A DNA stretch of 24,801 nucleotides, taken from positions 1 through 24,801 of the forward strand of contig JAWPNA010000312.1 of assembly GCA_045402695.1 (NCBI GenBank). Direction: 5' to 3'. Made by a program: the position numbers and the translations under genes. Positions 6,771-15,265 of the stretch are shown one piece after another (position 1 is the first letter of the stretch; each line of letters begins with the position of its first letter). This DNA is from JAWPNA01 sp045402695 (GTDB lineage Bacteria; Acidobacteriota; Polarisedimenticolia; JACPZX01; DASXTC01). Under the pieces are notes generated by a model. The model was not told the DNA's origin and did not search any database. It was given only the letters and a program-made list of their open reading frames with translations.

Positions 6771-7819
6771 GCGCTCGCGCCCCCGCGTTGACGCTCGCCG
6801 GATTCTCCGCGCCTGGAGATCGCCTCAGGGAAGAAGTCCTTCGAGGCCTGCGGCGCGCCCGCAAGCGGATCCCCAGCAAGTACTTCTACGACGCGCGCGG
6901 GTCGGCGCTGTTCGAAAAGATCTGCGATCTGGACGAGTACTACCTGACGCGCGCCGAGCTGGAGATCATGAAACGGCACGCCGGCGAGATGAGCGCGGCG
7001 CTCGGCCGTCGTTGCTTCCTGATCGAGTATGGGAGCGGCAGCGGGCGCAAGACGCGCCTTCTGCTGGAGCGGCTCGTGGATCCGGCGGCCTACGTGCCGA
7101 TCGATATCTCGGGCGCGGCGCTGCGGGCCTCGGCCATCGCGATCGCCGCCGCCAATCCCGCGCTCGAGGTGATCCCGATCTGCGCGGACTACACCCAGCC
7201 GGTCAAGCTCAAGCCGCCCAGACTGCAGGCGGCACGGCGCGCGATCTACTTCCCCGGATCGACCATAGGCAACTTCACCCGCTCTCAGGCCCGGGGCTTC
7301 CTTTCGAGGGCGTCGGCCCAGGTGGGGGCCGCGGGCGGGATGCTGATCGGGGCGGACCTCAAGAAGGACGCACGTGTGCTCCAGGCCGCCTATGACGATC
7401 GTGAAGGGGTGACCGCCGCCTTCAACATGAATCTGCTGGCGCGGGTCAATCGCGAGATGGGCGCCGACTTTCATCTGAGCCGCTTCCACCACCGCGCATT
7501 CTACGACCGCCTGCGCGGGCGCATCGAGATGCACCTGGTGAGCCTGGTGCGGCAGTCGGTGCGCGTCGCCGACGAACTGTTCCTCTTCAATGCGGGGGAA
7601 TCGATCCTGACCGAGTACTCCTACAAGTACAGCGTGCGGGGCTTCACGGCTCTCGCCCGGCAGGCAGGACTAAGGGTGCGGCGCTGTTGGACCGACTCGG
7701 CCAGGAGGTTCGCCGTCTTCTACCTCACACCCTCCGGCGAGGCGTCGGCGAGGCGGAAAGACGCCTCGATCGCCTCGGCCGGGTCCTCGGCGGCCGGGCC
7801 GGCCGCCTGGCTTTCCTGA
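6767..7819 (+). CDS. egtD: L-histidine N-alpha-methyltransferase EgtD
   Basis: A 350-residue SAM-dependent methyltransferase that trimethylates histidine to hercynine, the first step of ergothioneine synthesis. The N-terminal family motif SKYFYDARGSALFEKIC (about 37-53), the SAM-binding EYGSGSGRKT (87-96), FPGSTIGNF (162-170) and the late motif ESILTEYSYKY are all present. The ATG (6767-6769) overlaps the egtB stop in an ATGA, so the two are translationally coupled and made in proportion. The last 28 or so residues form an Ala/Ser-rich low-complexity tail (ASARRKDASIASAG) beyond the usual end. No terminator is visible before the next gene. Confidence 0.95.
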   Translation: MSARAPALTLAGFSAPGDRLREEVLRGLRRARKRIPSKYFYDARGSALFEKICDLDEYYLTRAELEIMKRHAGEMSAALGRRCFLIEYGSGSGRKTRLLLERLVDPAAYVPIDISGAALRASAIAIAAANPALEVIPICADYTQPVKLKPPRLQAARRAIYFPGSTIGNFTRSQARGFLSRASAQVGAAGGMLIGADLKKDARVLQAAYDDREGVTAAFNMNLLARVNREMGADFHLSRFHHRAFYDRLRGRIEMHLVSLVRQSVRVADELFLFNAGESILTEYSYKYSVRGFTALARQAGLRVRRCWTDSARRFAVFYLTPSGEASARRKDASIASAGSSAAGPAAWLS

Positions 7820-7896
7820 GCGCCGATTTCAGCCCCGACCTCTTCTGGCTTCTCTGGTAAGATGAGCCCGCGCGCGATCACAAGGGAGATCCTCTC

Positions 7897-9375
7897 GTGG
7901 CCTACGACGACCTGCAGCAGTTCCTTACCGTCCTGAGAAAGCAGGGCGAGCTGAAGACGATCGAGGAGCCGGTCTCGCCGCGCCTCGAGGTCACCGAGAT
8001 CTGCGACCGGGTGGTCAAGAGCGGCGGGCCCGCGCTGCTGTTCACCCACGTGGCGCGGCCTGGCGGCGGCCGGTACGAGATGCCGCTGCTCATCAACACC
8101 TTCGGGTCGGAGCGCCGGATGTCCCTGGCCCTCGAGGTGGACACGCTCGACGCTCTTGCGGCCGAGATCGCCTCCTTCCTCGAGCCGGAGATCCCCGACT
8201 CCCTCATGGGCAAGATCCAGATGGTGCCGAAGCTGGCCCGCCTGTCGGCCTTGCAGCCCAAGATGGTGGGGCGTGCGCCCTGCCAGGAAATCGTCGAGAC
8301 GAAGAATCCATCCCTGGCCGACATCCCGATCATCACGTGCTGGCCGATGGACGGGGGACCCTATATCACGCTGCCTCTCGTCTTCACCCGCCATCCCGAG
8401 CTGGGCACCCGAAACATCGGCATGTACCGCCTGCAGGTGTTCGATGACCGCACTCTGGGCATGCACTGGCAGCGCCACAAGGGAGGCGCGGAGCACTTCC
8501 GAGCGGCGGCCGCGCGGGGTGAGCGCCTTCCAGTGGCCATCGCGCTGGGGCCGGACCCCGCCGTCATCTACGCCGCGTCCGCTCCGCTGCCGCCGGAGAT
8601 CGACGAGCTGATGCTGGCCGGTTTCATCCGCAAGAAGAGCGTGGAGATGGTCAAGTGCGCCGGCATCGATATGGAGGTGCCGGCTTCCTCGCAGATCGTG
8701 CTGGAGGGATACGTCGATCCTTCCGAGTCGCGGATGGAAGGTCCGTTCGGCGATCACACCGGCTTCTACTCGCTGGCCGACCAATACCCTGTCTTTCATC
8801 TGACGGCGGTGACGCGCCGTCGCGAGCCGATCTACCCCACCATCATCGTGGGGCCGCCGCCGATGGAGGACGCCTACCTCGGCCTCGCCACGGAGAGGCT
8901 CTTCCTGCCGCTCGTCAGAAAGGTGCTGCCCGAGGTGGTGGACATGTGGCTGCCACCCGAAGGGATCTTCCACAACCTCGCGATCCTCTCGATCAACAAA
9001 AGGTACCCGGGTCACGGGCGCAAGGTGATCCACGCCGTGTGGGGGCTGGGGCAGCTCATGTTCACGAAAGTCGTCATCGTGGTGGACGCCGACTGCGATG
9101 TGCACGACCCCGCCGAGGTCGTCTGGCGGGTTGGGACGCACATTGACGCGAAGCGCGACATCGTCGTGAGCGAGGGACCGCTCGACGTGCTGGACTTCGC
9201 GGGCCTCGCGCCGGCCTTCGGGGGCAAGCTGGGGATCGACGCCACCCGCAAGATGAAGGAGGAAGGGTTCTGCGGGGAGTGGCCCCCGATCATCCGGATG
9301 GATGAGGAGGTCAGAAAGAAGATCGACACGATCTGGCCGCGGCTGGGGCTTGCAGGTCCCGGGGCGCGCGGATGA
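7897..9375 (+). CDS. UbiD-family prenylated-FMN decarboxylase, probable late menaquinone decarboxylase (MqnL-like)
   Basis: A 492-residue UbiD-family protein, close to the length of E. coli UbiD. Family hallmarks are GTRNIGMYRLQ (170-180), MHWQRHKGG (189-197) and MEGPFGDHTGFYS (280-292), which lie in the prenyl-FMN and metal binding region. These enzymes decarboxylate aromatic acids using a cofactor made by UbiX. With mqnE, mqnC and mqnD all within 15 kb, the likely job is decarboxylation of the prenylated 1,4-dihydroxy-6-naphthoate intermediate, but a 4-hydroxybenzoate-type role is possible. It starts with GTG at 7897, with AAGGGAG upstream. Its TGA overlaps the ATG of the kinase-like gene. 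UbiX is not in the window. Confidence 0.9.
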   Translation: MAYDDLQQFLTVLRKQGELKTIEEPVSPRLEVTEICDRVVKSGGPALLFTHVARPGGGRYEMPLLINTFGSERRMSLALEVDTLDALAAEIASFLEPEIPDSLMGKIQMVPKLARLSALQPKMVGRAPCQEIVETKNPSLADIPIITCWPMDGGPYITLPLVFTRHPELGTRNIGMYRLQVFDDRTLGMHWQRHKGGAEHFRAAAARGERLPVAIALGPDPAVIYAASAPLPPEIDELMLAGFIRKKSVEMVKCAGIDMEVPASSQIVLEGYVDPSESRMEGPFGDHTGFYSLADQYPVFHLTAVTRRREPIYPTIIVGPPPMEDAYLGLATERLFLPLVRKVLPEVVDMWLPPEGIFHNLAILSINKRYPGHGRKVIHAVWGLGQLMFTKVVIVVDADCDVHDPAEVVWRVGTHIDAKRDIVVSEGPLDVLDFAGLAPAFGGKLGIDATRKMKEEGFCGEWPPIIRMDEEVRKKIDTIWPRLGLAGPGARG

Positions 9376-10352
9376 GTGGCGATCGATCCCGCGCGGCGGT
9401 GATTGCGGGAAGGCCCCCCGGACCCGATTTCTTCGCGGCGGCTTCGGACTGGCGGCCGCTGGGCGGGCGCGGCGCGGTGATCGATCTGCCTGGGCTGTCG
9501 ATCGGCTTTGCGGGGATGGATGAGGACTGGCACGCCGACTTCCTCGAGAGCTACGCCCCCTACGGCCGCGACGTCGCCATCGGGTCTGGCGCCCTCACGC
9601 TCACGTTCAGCGCATCGCGCGGGGGACCCGAGCAGTACATCGCGCCGCCGCTTGCCGGCGTGGAGACGGTCAATCCTGTCTGGGTGGAGGTGGAAGGCGA
9701 TCCCGCAGCAAGAGGCCACAGCCGGGTGCGCTCCTGCACCTACGGGCTCGCGGCGACCTTCTCCAGCGCCGGCGGCTCCGGCTTAGCTGTCTTCTCCCGG
9801 GGATTGTTCGATCCCAGGGAGCGCGCGGTGGAAAACCTCGTGCGCGTGGCCACCGCGTGGCTGGCCATCATGAGAGGCGGCCTGTTGATGCACAGCGCCT
9901 CGATCGTCAAAGACGGCCGCGCCTATCTGTTCTTCGGCCAGTCCGGCTCGGGCAAGTCCACACTGGCGGCGCTGTCACGGCGCGGGAAGGTGGCCAGCGA
10001 CGACCTGACGTTGATGCTGCCCGGCGACGGCGGCACCATCGAGATCGTCGGGGCACCCTTCCGCGGCACCTATACCGGCGGCGCGCCCGTGACGGGCCGC
10101 TATCCGGTGGCGGCCGCCTTCCGCCTCAAGAAGTCCGCGCCAGAAGAGCCCTCGGCAGTGGAGCCTCTCAAGCCCGGGATGGCGATGGCGGAGGCGATCG
10201 CGAATCTCCCCTTCGTCGTGGATCAACTCCACGTGCGACCGGACCTGTTCGCCCGAGCGGAGAGGGTCCTTTCGTCGTTCCCCATCCGACTGCTGCGCTT
10301 CGGCAGAAAGGACGACTCGTACTGGGAGGCGATCGCAGCTGCGGATCTCTGA
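9372..10352 (+). CDS. HprK-like P-loop kinase domain protein
   Basis: A 326-residue protein with a clear P-loop, GQSGSGKST (189-197), followed by SDD (209-211). The approach LLMHSASIV...DGRAYLFFG is typical of the HPr kinase/phosphorylase and PEP carboxykinase-like fold. The first 150 or so residues do not look like the HPr kinase N-terminal domain and I do not recognise them. No PTS gene lies nearby. The start ATG overlaps the UbiD stop (ATGA), so the two are translationally coupled and probably work together or need balanced amounts. The substrate is unknown: it could phosphorylate a small molecule or a protein. Fold assignment is firm, function is not. Confidence 0.85.
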   Translation: MSGDRSRAAVIAGRPPGPDFFAAASDWRPLGGRGAVIDLPGLSIGFAGMDEDWHADFLESYAPYGRDVAIGSGALTLTFSASRGGPEQYIAPPLAGVETVNPVWVEVEGDPAARGHSRVRSCTYGLAATFSSAGGSGLAVFSRGLFDPRERAVENLVRVATAWLAIMRGGLLMHSASIVKDGRAYLFFGQSGSGKSTLAALSRRGKVASDDLTLMLPGDGGTIEIVGAPFRGTYTGGAPVTGRYPVAAAFRLKKSAPEEPSAVEPLKPGMAMAEAIANLPFVVDQLHVRPDLFARAERVLSSFPIRLLRFGRKDDSYWEAIAAADL

Positions 10353-10371
10353 GCCGCGCCGCCCGCCCTGG

Positions 10372-10926
10372 TCAGAGTGTGTTGAGGCGTTGCGTCGGCG
10401 CCAGCTCCGACATCATCATCCCCCAGGTCCTGAACGCCTCCTGGCCGAAAAGGACGAAGCGGATCAGGTCGATCTCCAGATGGGTACCGAGGTAGTCGAG
10501 CGCCGTGCCGAGGGCGATGCGGGCGGCGTCCTCCATCGGGTAGCCGTACGCGCCGGTGCTCAGCGAGGGCACAGCGATCGTCTTGAGCCCCAGCTCCGAG
10601 GCAAGCGTGAAGGAGTTCCTGTAGGCGTCCGCGAGGAGTCGCGGCTCGCCTTGCAGGCCGTCGTGGTAGATCGGCCCCACGGCGTGGATCACTTTCTTCG
10701 CGGCCAACCGGCCCGCCGTCGTGGCGACGGCCCGGCCGGTGGGACAGCCGCCGATCCTGCGGCACTCGGTGATGATCTCGGGGCCGCCCGCGCGGTGGAT
10801 GGCCCCGTCCACGCCGCCGCCTCCCGCGAGCTGCTCGTTGGCCGCGTTCACGATGGCGTCCACGTTCTGCTGCGTGATGTCTCCCTCGACGATCTCCAGG
10901 GTCGAGGACCCGATCTTGGCCTGCAT
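10372..10926 (-). CDS. Macrodomain ADP-ribose/O-acetyl-ADP-ribose hydrolase
   Basis: A 184-residue single macrodomain of the MacroD/YmdB type. It has the full set of family motifs: GDIT (15-18), NAAN (27-30), the glycine-rich loop GGGGVDGAIH (35-44) whose Asp/His region serves catalysis in MacroD-type enzymes, and STGAYGYP (123-130), which closes over the ADP-ribose phosphates. The likely activity is removal of mono-ADP-ribose or hydrolysis of O-acetyl-ADP-ribose in the cytosol. GAGG stands 6 nt before the ATG. It begins 8 bp after the gamma-glutamyltransferase-family gene and probably shares its transcript. Confidence 0.93.
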   Translation of the reverse strand: MQAKIGSSTLEIVEGDITQQNVDAIVNAANEQLAGGGGVDGAIHRAGGPEIITECRRIGGCPTGRAVATTAGRLAAKKVIHAVGPIYHDGLQGEPRLLADAYRNSFTLASELGLKTIAVPSLSTGAYGYPMEDAARIALGTALDYLGTHLEIDLIRFVLFGQEAFRTWGMMMSELAPTQRLNTL

Positions 10927-10934
10927 GCTGGACC

Positions 10935-12818
10935 TCAGTAGGCGAAGGCGTACCGGTCGCGTCGCGCGTCGGCTGCGGCGGACTTGACGCCGGATCTTCT
11001 GTCCATCGACACCACGGTGGGGGCGCTGGCGTGGCTCCAGCCTCCGATCACTTCGATGACGTGGCCGCGCTCTCGCAGCGCGGCGATGATCTCCTCGGCC
11101 ACGCGTCCTTCGATGCGCAGCTGGCCGGGCCGGATCTTGTGCTGGTCGAAGGTCTCCTCCAAGTGCAGCGTATCGAACCGCGGAGTCTCGACCGCCTCCT
11201 GCAGCGTGAGGCCGAACTCGGCGATGTCGAGGAACACTTCAAGCAGCGTCTGGTCCTGCACGTCGAGCCCTGGCGTGCTGAAAGCCAGGGACGGCCGCTC
11301 TCCCATCCTGCGGGCGAGCGACGGCGTGAGGGTGTAGCGTGGCAGCTTTCCGGGGGCCAGGCGGTTCGGGTGTCCGTCCACCAGCGAGAACGCCTGCATC
11401 CGCTGCGACAGCGGGATCCCGGTGTCGCCCGCGATCACGGAGGGGAGCCACGCGCCGCTCGGCGTGGCAGACCAGAGGTTTCCCGCCTCGTCCACGATGT
11501 TGATGCAGGTGGTGCCCAGAGGCAGATGGTCGCTGCGCGTCGGCGTCCGCTGCCGCGCAGCGATCAGCGCAGCAACGCGCGGCGGCCACGGCGCGCCCGC
11601 GCCCGCCGGCGAGCTGATCGCCAGTCCCAGGTCGGCCGGGTCACCTGGCCTGACCTCACCGCTGGCGCGCCGCATGTCAATGAGACCGCGGCGCCTCCGC
11701 GCATACGACTTCGACAGCAGGGCCTCCGCCGGCACGCTCACCGTGGCAGGGTCGCCGTAGTAGCGATCCCTGTCGGCGAAGGCCAGCTTCATCGCCTCGG
11801 TCACCGTGTGGATGTAGTCGGCGGAGTTGAGACCCATTCCCTTCAGGTCGAACCCCTCCAGGAGGTTCAGCGTCTGAAGCATCACCGGTCCCTGGCTCCA
11901 GAACCCGACTTTGTACACCTCCCAGCCTCGGTAAGGCACCGACCACGCCCTCTCGAGCCGCGCGTGATAGGCGGCGATGTCCGAGCCGCGCAGCAGTCCG
12001 CCAAGCCGTTCGCTGGCGCGGCCGATCGCCTCGCCCACGGGGCCGCGGTAGAAGTAGTCGCGCACGGCGTCAATGCCGGCCTCGCGGACGCCCTTGGCTC
12101 TCCCTCCCTTCGCAGTCCCTGTGCGCGCCGCCCGGGCCTTCCTTTCGGCCCCCACCATGGCGCGCAGCGTGCGCGCAAGGTCCGGCTGCCTGAAGATCTC
12201 GCCCGGCGCCGGCGCCCTGCCTTCCGGGAGGAAGACGTTCGCGCCTCCCGGCATCTCCTTGATCGCCTCGGCGCGCGACGCGATCACCGATGAGAGGAAC
12301 TCGCTCATGGGGAACCCGCCGGCATACTCGACGGCGGGAGCGATCACTTCTTCAAAGCTCTTCGTGCCGTGCTCGCGAAGCACGAGCAGTAGCCCGTCGA
12401 CCACCGCCGGCACCGTGGCCGAGAGGATTCCCGTGGGCGGCGGCACCTTGTCGCCCCGCGCCAGGAAGAACTCCGGCGTGGCGAGCATCGGCGCGGGACC
12501 ATCTGCGTTGACCGCGATGACGCGATCGCCCGTCTGGAGGTAGATCAGGATCGACGCCTCGCCTCCCATCCCGAAGTGGGAGAACTCGGTGACGGCGGCG
12601 GCGAAGGTGGCGGCCGCGCCCGCGTCTACCGCGTTGCCCCCCGCACGCAGCAGACGCAGGCCGGCTTCCACGGTGAGCGGATTGCCCGCGGCCACGGCGC
12701 CGTGCAAGCCTCTGACGATGGGGCGGAACACCTTGCCCGGCGGCACCTGCTCCACGGAGGCAGCCGCGAGCAGGAGCGCGAGGCCGGCGACCGCGGAGCG
12801 CCCGTGAATGTGTGCCAC
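10935..12818 (-). CDS. Exported gamma-glutamyltransferase-family (Ntn hydrolase) protein
   Basis: About 627 residues. An N-terminal signal peptide (AVAGLALLLAAAS) directs it to the periplasm. The Ntn-hydrolase core includes the self-cleavage site GTTCINIVD, whose first threonine (codon 11511-11513) would become the nucleophile of the small subunit. The C-terminal half is conventional, with a family-typical PGLDVQDQTLLEVFLD stretch. The substrate arginine motif of classical enzymes (DxRExAP) is replaced by NADGPAP, so true glutathione hydrolysis is doubtful and it may cleave another amide. The start is uncertain: ATG at 12863 has no Shine-Dalgarno, whereas GTG at 12818 sits 8 nt after a predicted -10 box and begins a compact signal peptide. 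Confidence 0.88.
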   Translation of the reverse strand: MAHIHGRSAVAGLALLLAAASVEQVPPGKVFRPIVRGLHGAVAAGNPLTVEAGLRLLRAGGNAVDAGAAATFAAAVTEFSHFGMGGEASILIYLQTGDRVIAVNADGPAPMLATPEFFLARGDKVPPPTGILSATVPAVVDGLLLVLREHGTKSFEEVIAPAVEYAGGFPMSEFLSSVIASRAEAIKEMPGGANVFLPEGRAPAPGEIFRQPDLARTLRAMVGAERKARAARTGTAKGGRAKGVREAGIDAVRDYFYRGPVGEAIGRASERLGGLLRGSDIAAYHARLERAWSVPYRGWEVYKVGFWSQGPVMLQTLNLLEGFDLKGMGLNSADYIHTVTEAMKLAFADRDRYYGDPATVSVPAEALLSKSYARRRRGLIDMRRASGEVRPGDPADLGLAISSPAGAGAPWPPRVAALIAARQRTPTRSDHLPLGTTCINIVDEAGNLWSATPSGAWLPSVIAGDTGIPLSQRMQAFSLVDGHPNRLAPGKLPRYTLTPSLARRMGERPSLAFSTPGLDVQDQTLLEVFLDIAEFGLTLQEAVETPRFDTLHLEETFDQHKIRPGQLRIEGRVAEEIIAALRERGHVIEVIGGWSHASAPTVVSMDRRSGVKSAAADARRDRYAFAY

Positions 12819-12826
12819 GGTCCTTA

Positions 12827-12856
12827 CTTGTACCCTTCTCACGCCCCTGGTGTCAA
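12827..12856 (-). promoter_or_regulatory. Predicted promoter of the gamma-glutamyltransferase-family gene
   Basis: On the minus strand a perfect -35 TTGACA (12856-12851) and a -10 TACAAG (12832-12827, 4 of 6) are separated by 18 bp. The predicted start of transcription is near 12820, almost at the GTG codon at 12818. If correct, the ATG at 12863 lies upstream of the promoter and cannot be the start. Confidence 0.45.
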
Positions 12857-12882
12857 CAGCCATCCGCGGGCCGCGGGCCGTG

Positions 12883-12891
12883 TGTGATAAC
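12883..12891 (+). promoter_or_regulatory. Possible extended -10 promoter for mqnE-mqnC
   Basis: TGT-GATAAC (12883-12891) fits an extended -10 element (TGn plus a 4-of-6 -10 box). No good -35 is present. Transcription would start near 12898, giving a leader of about 26 nt that still contains the GGAGGG site (12910-12915). Confidence 0.3.
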
Positions 12892-12923
12892 ATCGCCATC
12901 CTTCGAGACGGAGGGCGACATCC

Positions 12924-14054
12924 ATGGGCGCGGCCACAGCGGGGGAGATGAACGCGCCGATCGCGCGGGCGGGCCTCGAGGCGGTGCACGGTAAGGTCCT
13001 CGAGGGCCGGCGGCTGTCGGGCGACGATGGCCTGAGACTTTACGCCTGCACCGACATCAACGTGCTGGGCCACCTCGCCAACATTGTCCGCGAGCGCAGG
13101 AACGGCGACGTCTGCTACTTCGTCCGCAACCAGCACATCAACTACACCAACGTCTGCAACAAGGACTGCAAGTTTTGCGCGTTCTACGTGCGCGTGAACG
13201 ACCCGGCCGGCTACACGCTCTCGGTTGACGACGTGCTCAGGCGGGTGGAGGAGCAGATCCACGAACCGATCAGCGAGATCCACATGGTGGCCGGGATCAA
13301 CCCGCGCCTGCCGTATCAGTACTACCTCGACATCATCCGGGCGGTGAAGTCGGTGAGGCCCGACGTGATGGTGAAGGCCTACACCATGATCGAGGTCGCG
13401 GAAATCGCGCGGGTGGCGAGAAAGCCCCTCGAGGAGGTCTGGGACGATCTCAAGCAGGCAGGACTGGATTCGCTGCCCGGGGGGGGCGCCGAAGTGCTCT
13501 CCGATCGGGTGCACGCGGAGATCTTCAACCTGAAGCAGACGCCGGCCGAGTGGCTGGCCATGGCACGGTCGGCGCACAGGGCGGGCCTGAGATCCAACGC
13601 CACCATGCTGTACGGCCACATCGAGACGCACGCGGAGCGTGTGGAGCACCTGCTGAAGCTGCGCGAGCTGCAGGACGAGACAGGAGGTTTCCTCACCTTC
13701 ATACCGCTGGCCTTCCACCCAGAGAACACCGAGATGTCCGGCCTGCCCCCCACCACGGGCATGGACGACCTCAAGCAGCTCGCCGTGGCCCGGCTGATGC
13801 TGGACAATTTCGATCACATCAAGAGCTTCTGGATCATGGTCTCGCCGCAGATCTCCCAGGTCAGTCTCTGGTACGGCGCCGACGACATGGACGGCACCAT
13901 CCTCCGAGAGGAGATCACCCATGCCGCGGGCGCCCGCACTCCGCAGGGGCTGACTCGATCGCAGCTCACCGACCTGATCCGGGAGGCGGGCCGCGTCCCC
14001 GTGGAGAGAGACGCCCTTTACCGCCCCGTCTCGCGCGAGGAGGTCGCCGCGTGA
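12924..14054 (+). CDS. mqnE: Aminodeoxyfutalosine synthase MqnE
   Basis: A 376-residue radical SAM enzyme that builds 6-amino-6-deoxyfutalosine from the chorismate-derived enolpyruvyl benzoate and SAM in the futalosine route to menaquinone. The CX3CX2C is at C78, C82 and C85 (CNKDCKFC). HMVAGINP and ATMLYGHIET distinguish it from MqnC, which has FQGGLNP at the first position. The ATG at 12924 follows GGAGGG by 8 nt. It overlaps mqnC by GTGA, so both radical SAM enzymes are made from one coupled message. A run of eight Gs (13479-13486) lies in the conserved LPGGGAE segment. Confidence 0.95.
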   Translation: MGAATAGEMNAPIARAGLEAVHGKVLEGRRLSGDDGLRLYACTDINVLGHLANIVRERRNGDVCYFVRNQHINYTNVCNKDCKFCAFYVRVNDPAGYTLSVDDVLRRVEEQIHEPISEIHMVAGINPRLPYQYYLDIIRAVKSVRPDVMVKAYTMIEVAEIARVARKPLEEVWDDLKQAGLDSLPGGGAEVLSDRVHAEIFNLKQTPAEWLAMARSAHRAGLRSNATMLYGHIETHAERVEHLLKLRELQDETGGFLTFIPLAFHPENTEMSGLPPTTGMDDLKQLAVARLMLDNFDHIKSFWIMVSPQISQVSLWYGADDMDGTILREEITHAAGARTPQGLTRSQLTDLIREAGRVPVERDALYRPVSREEVAA

Positions 14055-15211
14055 TCGGCGACATCCAGCAGAAGGTCTCGGCCGGCGAGCGCATCACTCG
14101 GGAGGAGGCGCTGCGGCTCTTCGCCCACCACGACCTGACCGCTCTCGGCGCGATGGCCGACGCGGTGCGCTTCAGGCTGCATCCCGAGCCGGCCGTCACG
14201 TATGTCATCGGCCGCAATCTCAACTACACGAACGTCTGCTGGGTGCGCTGCAAGTTCTGCGCGTTCTACCGCCCGCCGGGGTCCGAGGAGGGATACACGC
14301 TGGGCCGCGAGGAGATCGGCTCCAAGATCCAGGAGCTGGTGGATCTCGGCGGTCGGGAGGTGCTGTTCCAGGGAGGGCTCAACCCCGCCCTCAAGCTGGA
14401 GTGGTACACCGACACCTTTCGATGGATCAAGTCGAGATGGGATGTCCACCTGCACGCCCTGTCCCCCGCCGAGATCATCTACCTTGCCCACATCTCCGGG
14501 ATGCCCCTCGACCGGTGCCTCTCGATGCTGCGCGACGCGGGACTCGACACCGTGCCGGGCGCTGGAGGCGAGATCCTGGTGGACCGTGTGCGCAGGATCC
14601 TGGCCCAGGGCAAGGACATGGCCGATGAGTGGATCGACTTCATGAGGACGTGTCACAGGCTCGGCATCCGCACCTCCTCCACAATGATGTACGGATCGGT
14701 GGAGACGCTGGAGGAACGCGTCGAGCATCTCGACCGTTTGCGCCGTCTTCAGGACGAGACGGGCGGCTTCAACAGCTTCATCCCCTGGTCGTTCTCACCC
14801 GAGCTGACCGAGCTTCCCGGTATCAGGAGGGCCACGGCCTTCGACTATCTGCGCACGCTGGCAATCGCCCGCGTCTACCTCGACAACATCCCCAACTTCC
14901 AGGCCTCGTGGGTCACCCAGGGGGCCAAGATCGCACAGGTGAGCCTTCGGTTCGGCGTGAACGACTTCGGATCGACGGTCATCGAGGAAAACGTCGTCTC
15001 GGCCGCCGGCACGACATATCAGATGGACATCCCGGAGATGGAGCGGCTGATCCGAGAGGCCGGGTTCATGCCCCTGGTGCGCGACACCAATTATCGGATC
15101 CTCGGGCCGTACCGCCGCCCCGCCTCGGCCGAGGCCCTGCTGGCGAGGGGCCTTGCTCCGCCGCACCAGATTCCCGGCCGCGCCGTACAACCGGTGTCTC
15201 CCGTCAATTAG
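14051..15211 (+). CDS. mqnC: Cyclic dehypoxanthine futalosine synthase MqnC
   Basis: A 386-residue radical SAM enzyme that cyclises dehypoxanthine futalosine in menaquinone synthesis. The CX3CX2C is at C63, C67 and C70 (CWVRCKFC), followed by FQGGLNP, the closing SSTMMYGSVET and FIPWSFSPELTEL. It begins with GTG at 14051, whose last two bases form part of the mqnE TGA stop. The frame is open further upstream (to 13550), but that part is the shadow of mqnE. The paralogue mqnE next door shares its domain plan, pointing to an old duplication. The 54-bp gap to the convergent nuclease gene shows no terminator. Confidence 0.95.
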   Translation: MIGDIQQKVSAGERITREEALRLFAHHDLTALGAMADAVRFRLHPEPAVTYVIGRNLNYTNVCWVRCKFCAFYRPPGSEEGYTLGREEIGSKIQELVDLGGREVLFQGGLNPALKLEWYTDTFRWIKSRWDVHLHALSPAEIIYLAHISGMPLDRCLSMLRDAGLDTVPGAGGEILVDRVRRILAQGKDMADEWIDFMRTCHRLGIRTSSTMMYGSVETLEERVEHLDRLRRLQDETGGFNSFIPWSFSPELTELPGIRRATAFDYLRTLAIARVYLDNIPNFQASWVTQGAKIAQVSLRFGVNDFGSTVIEENVVSAAGTTYQMDIPEMERLIREAGFMPLVRDTNYRILGPYRRPASAEALLARGLAPPHQIPGRAVQPVSPVN

Positions 15212-15265
15212 TCATGCGCCAGATGAAAGAAGATCGCCCGAGCCCAACGCCTGATGGCCGCTGGG

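Noticed and set aside
7720..9141. Minus-strand open frame of 473 codons
   Set aside because: It is antisense to the UbiD gene, has Arg/His-rich composition typical of high-GC shadow frames, and shows no domain.
12864..13922. Long upstream extension of the gamma-glutamyltransferase-family reading frame
   Set aside because: It is the antisense shadow of mqnE. The real protein begins with a signal peptide near 12818-12863.
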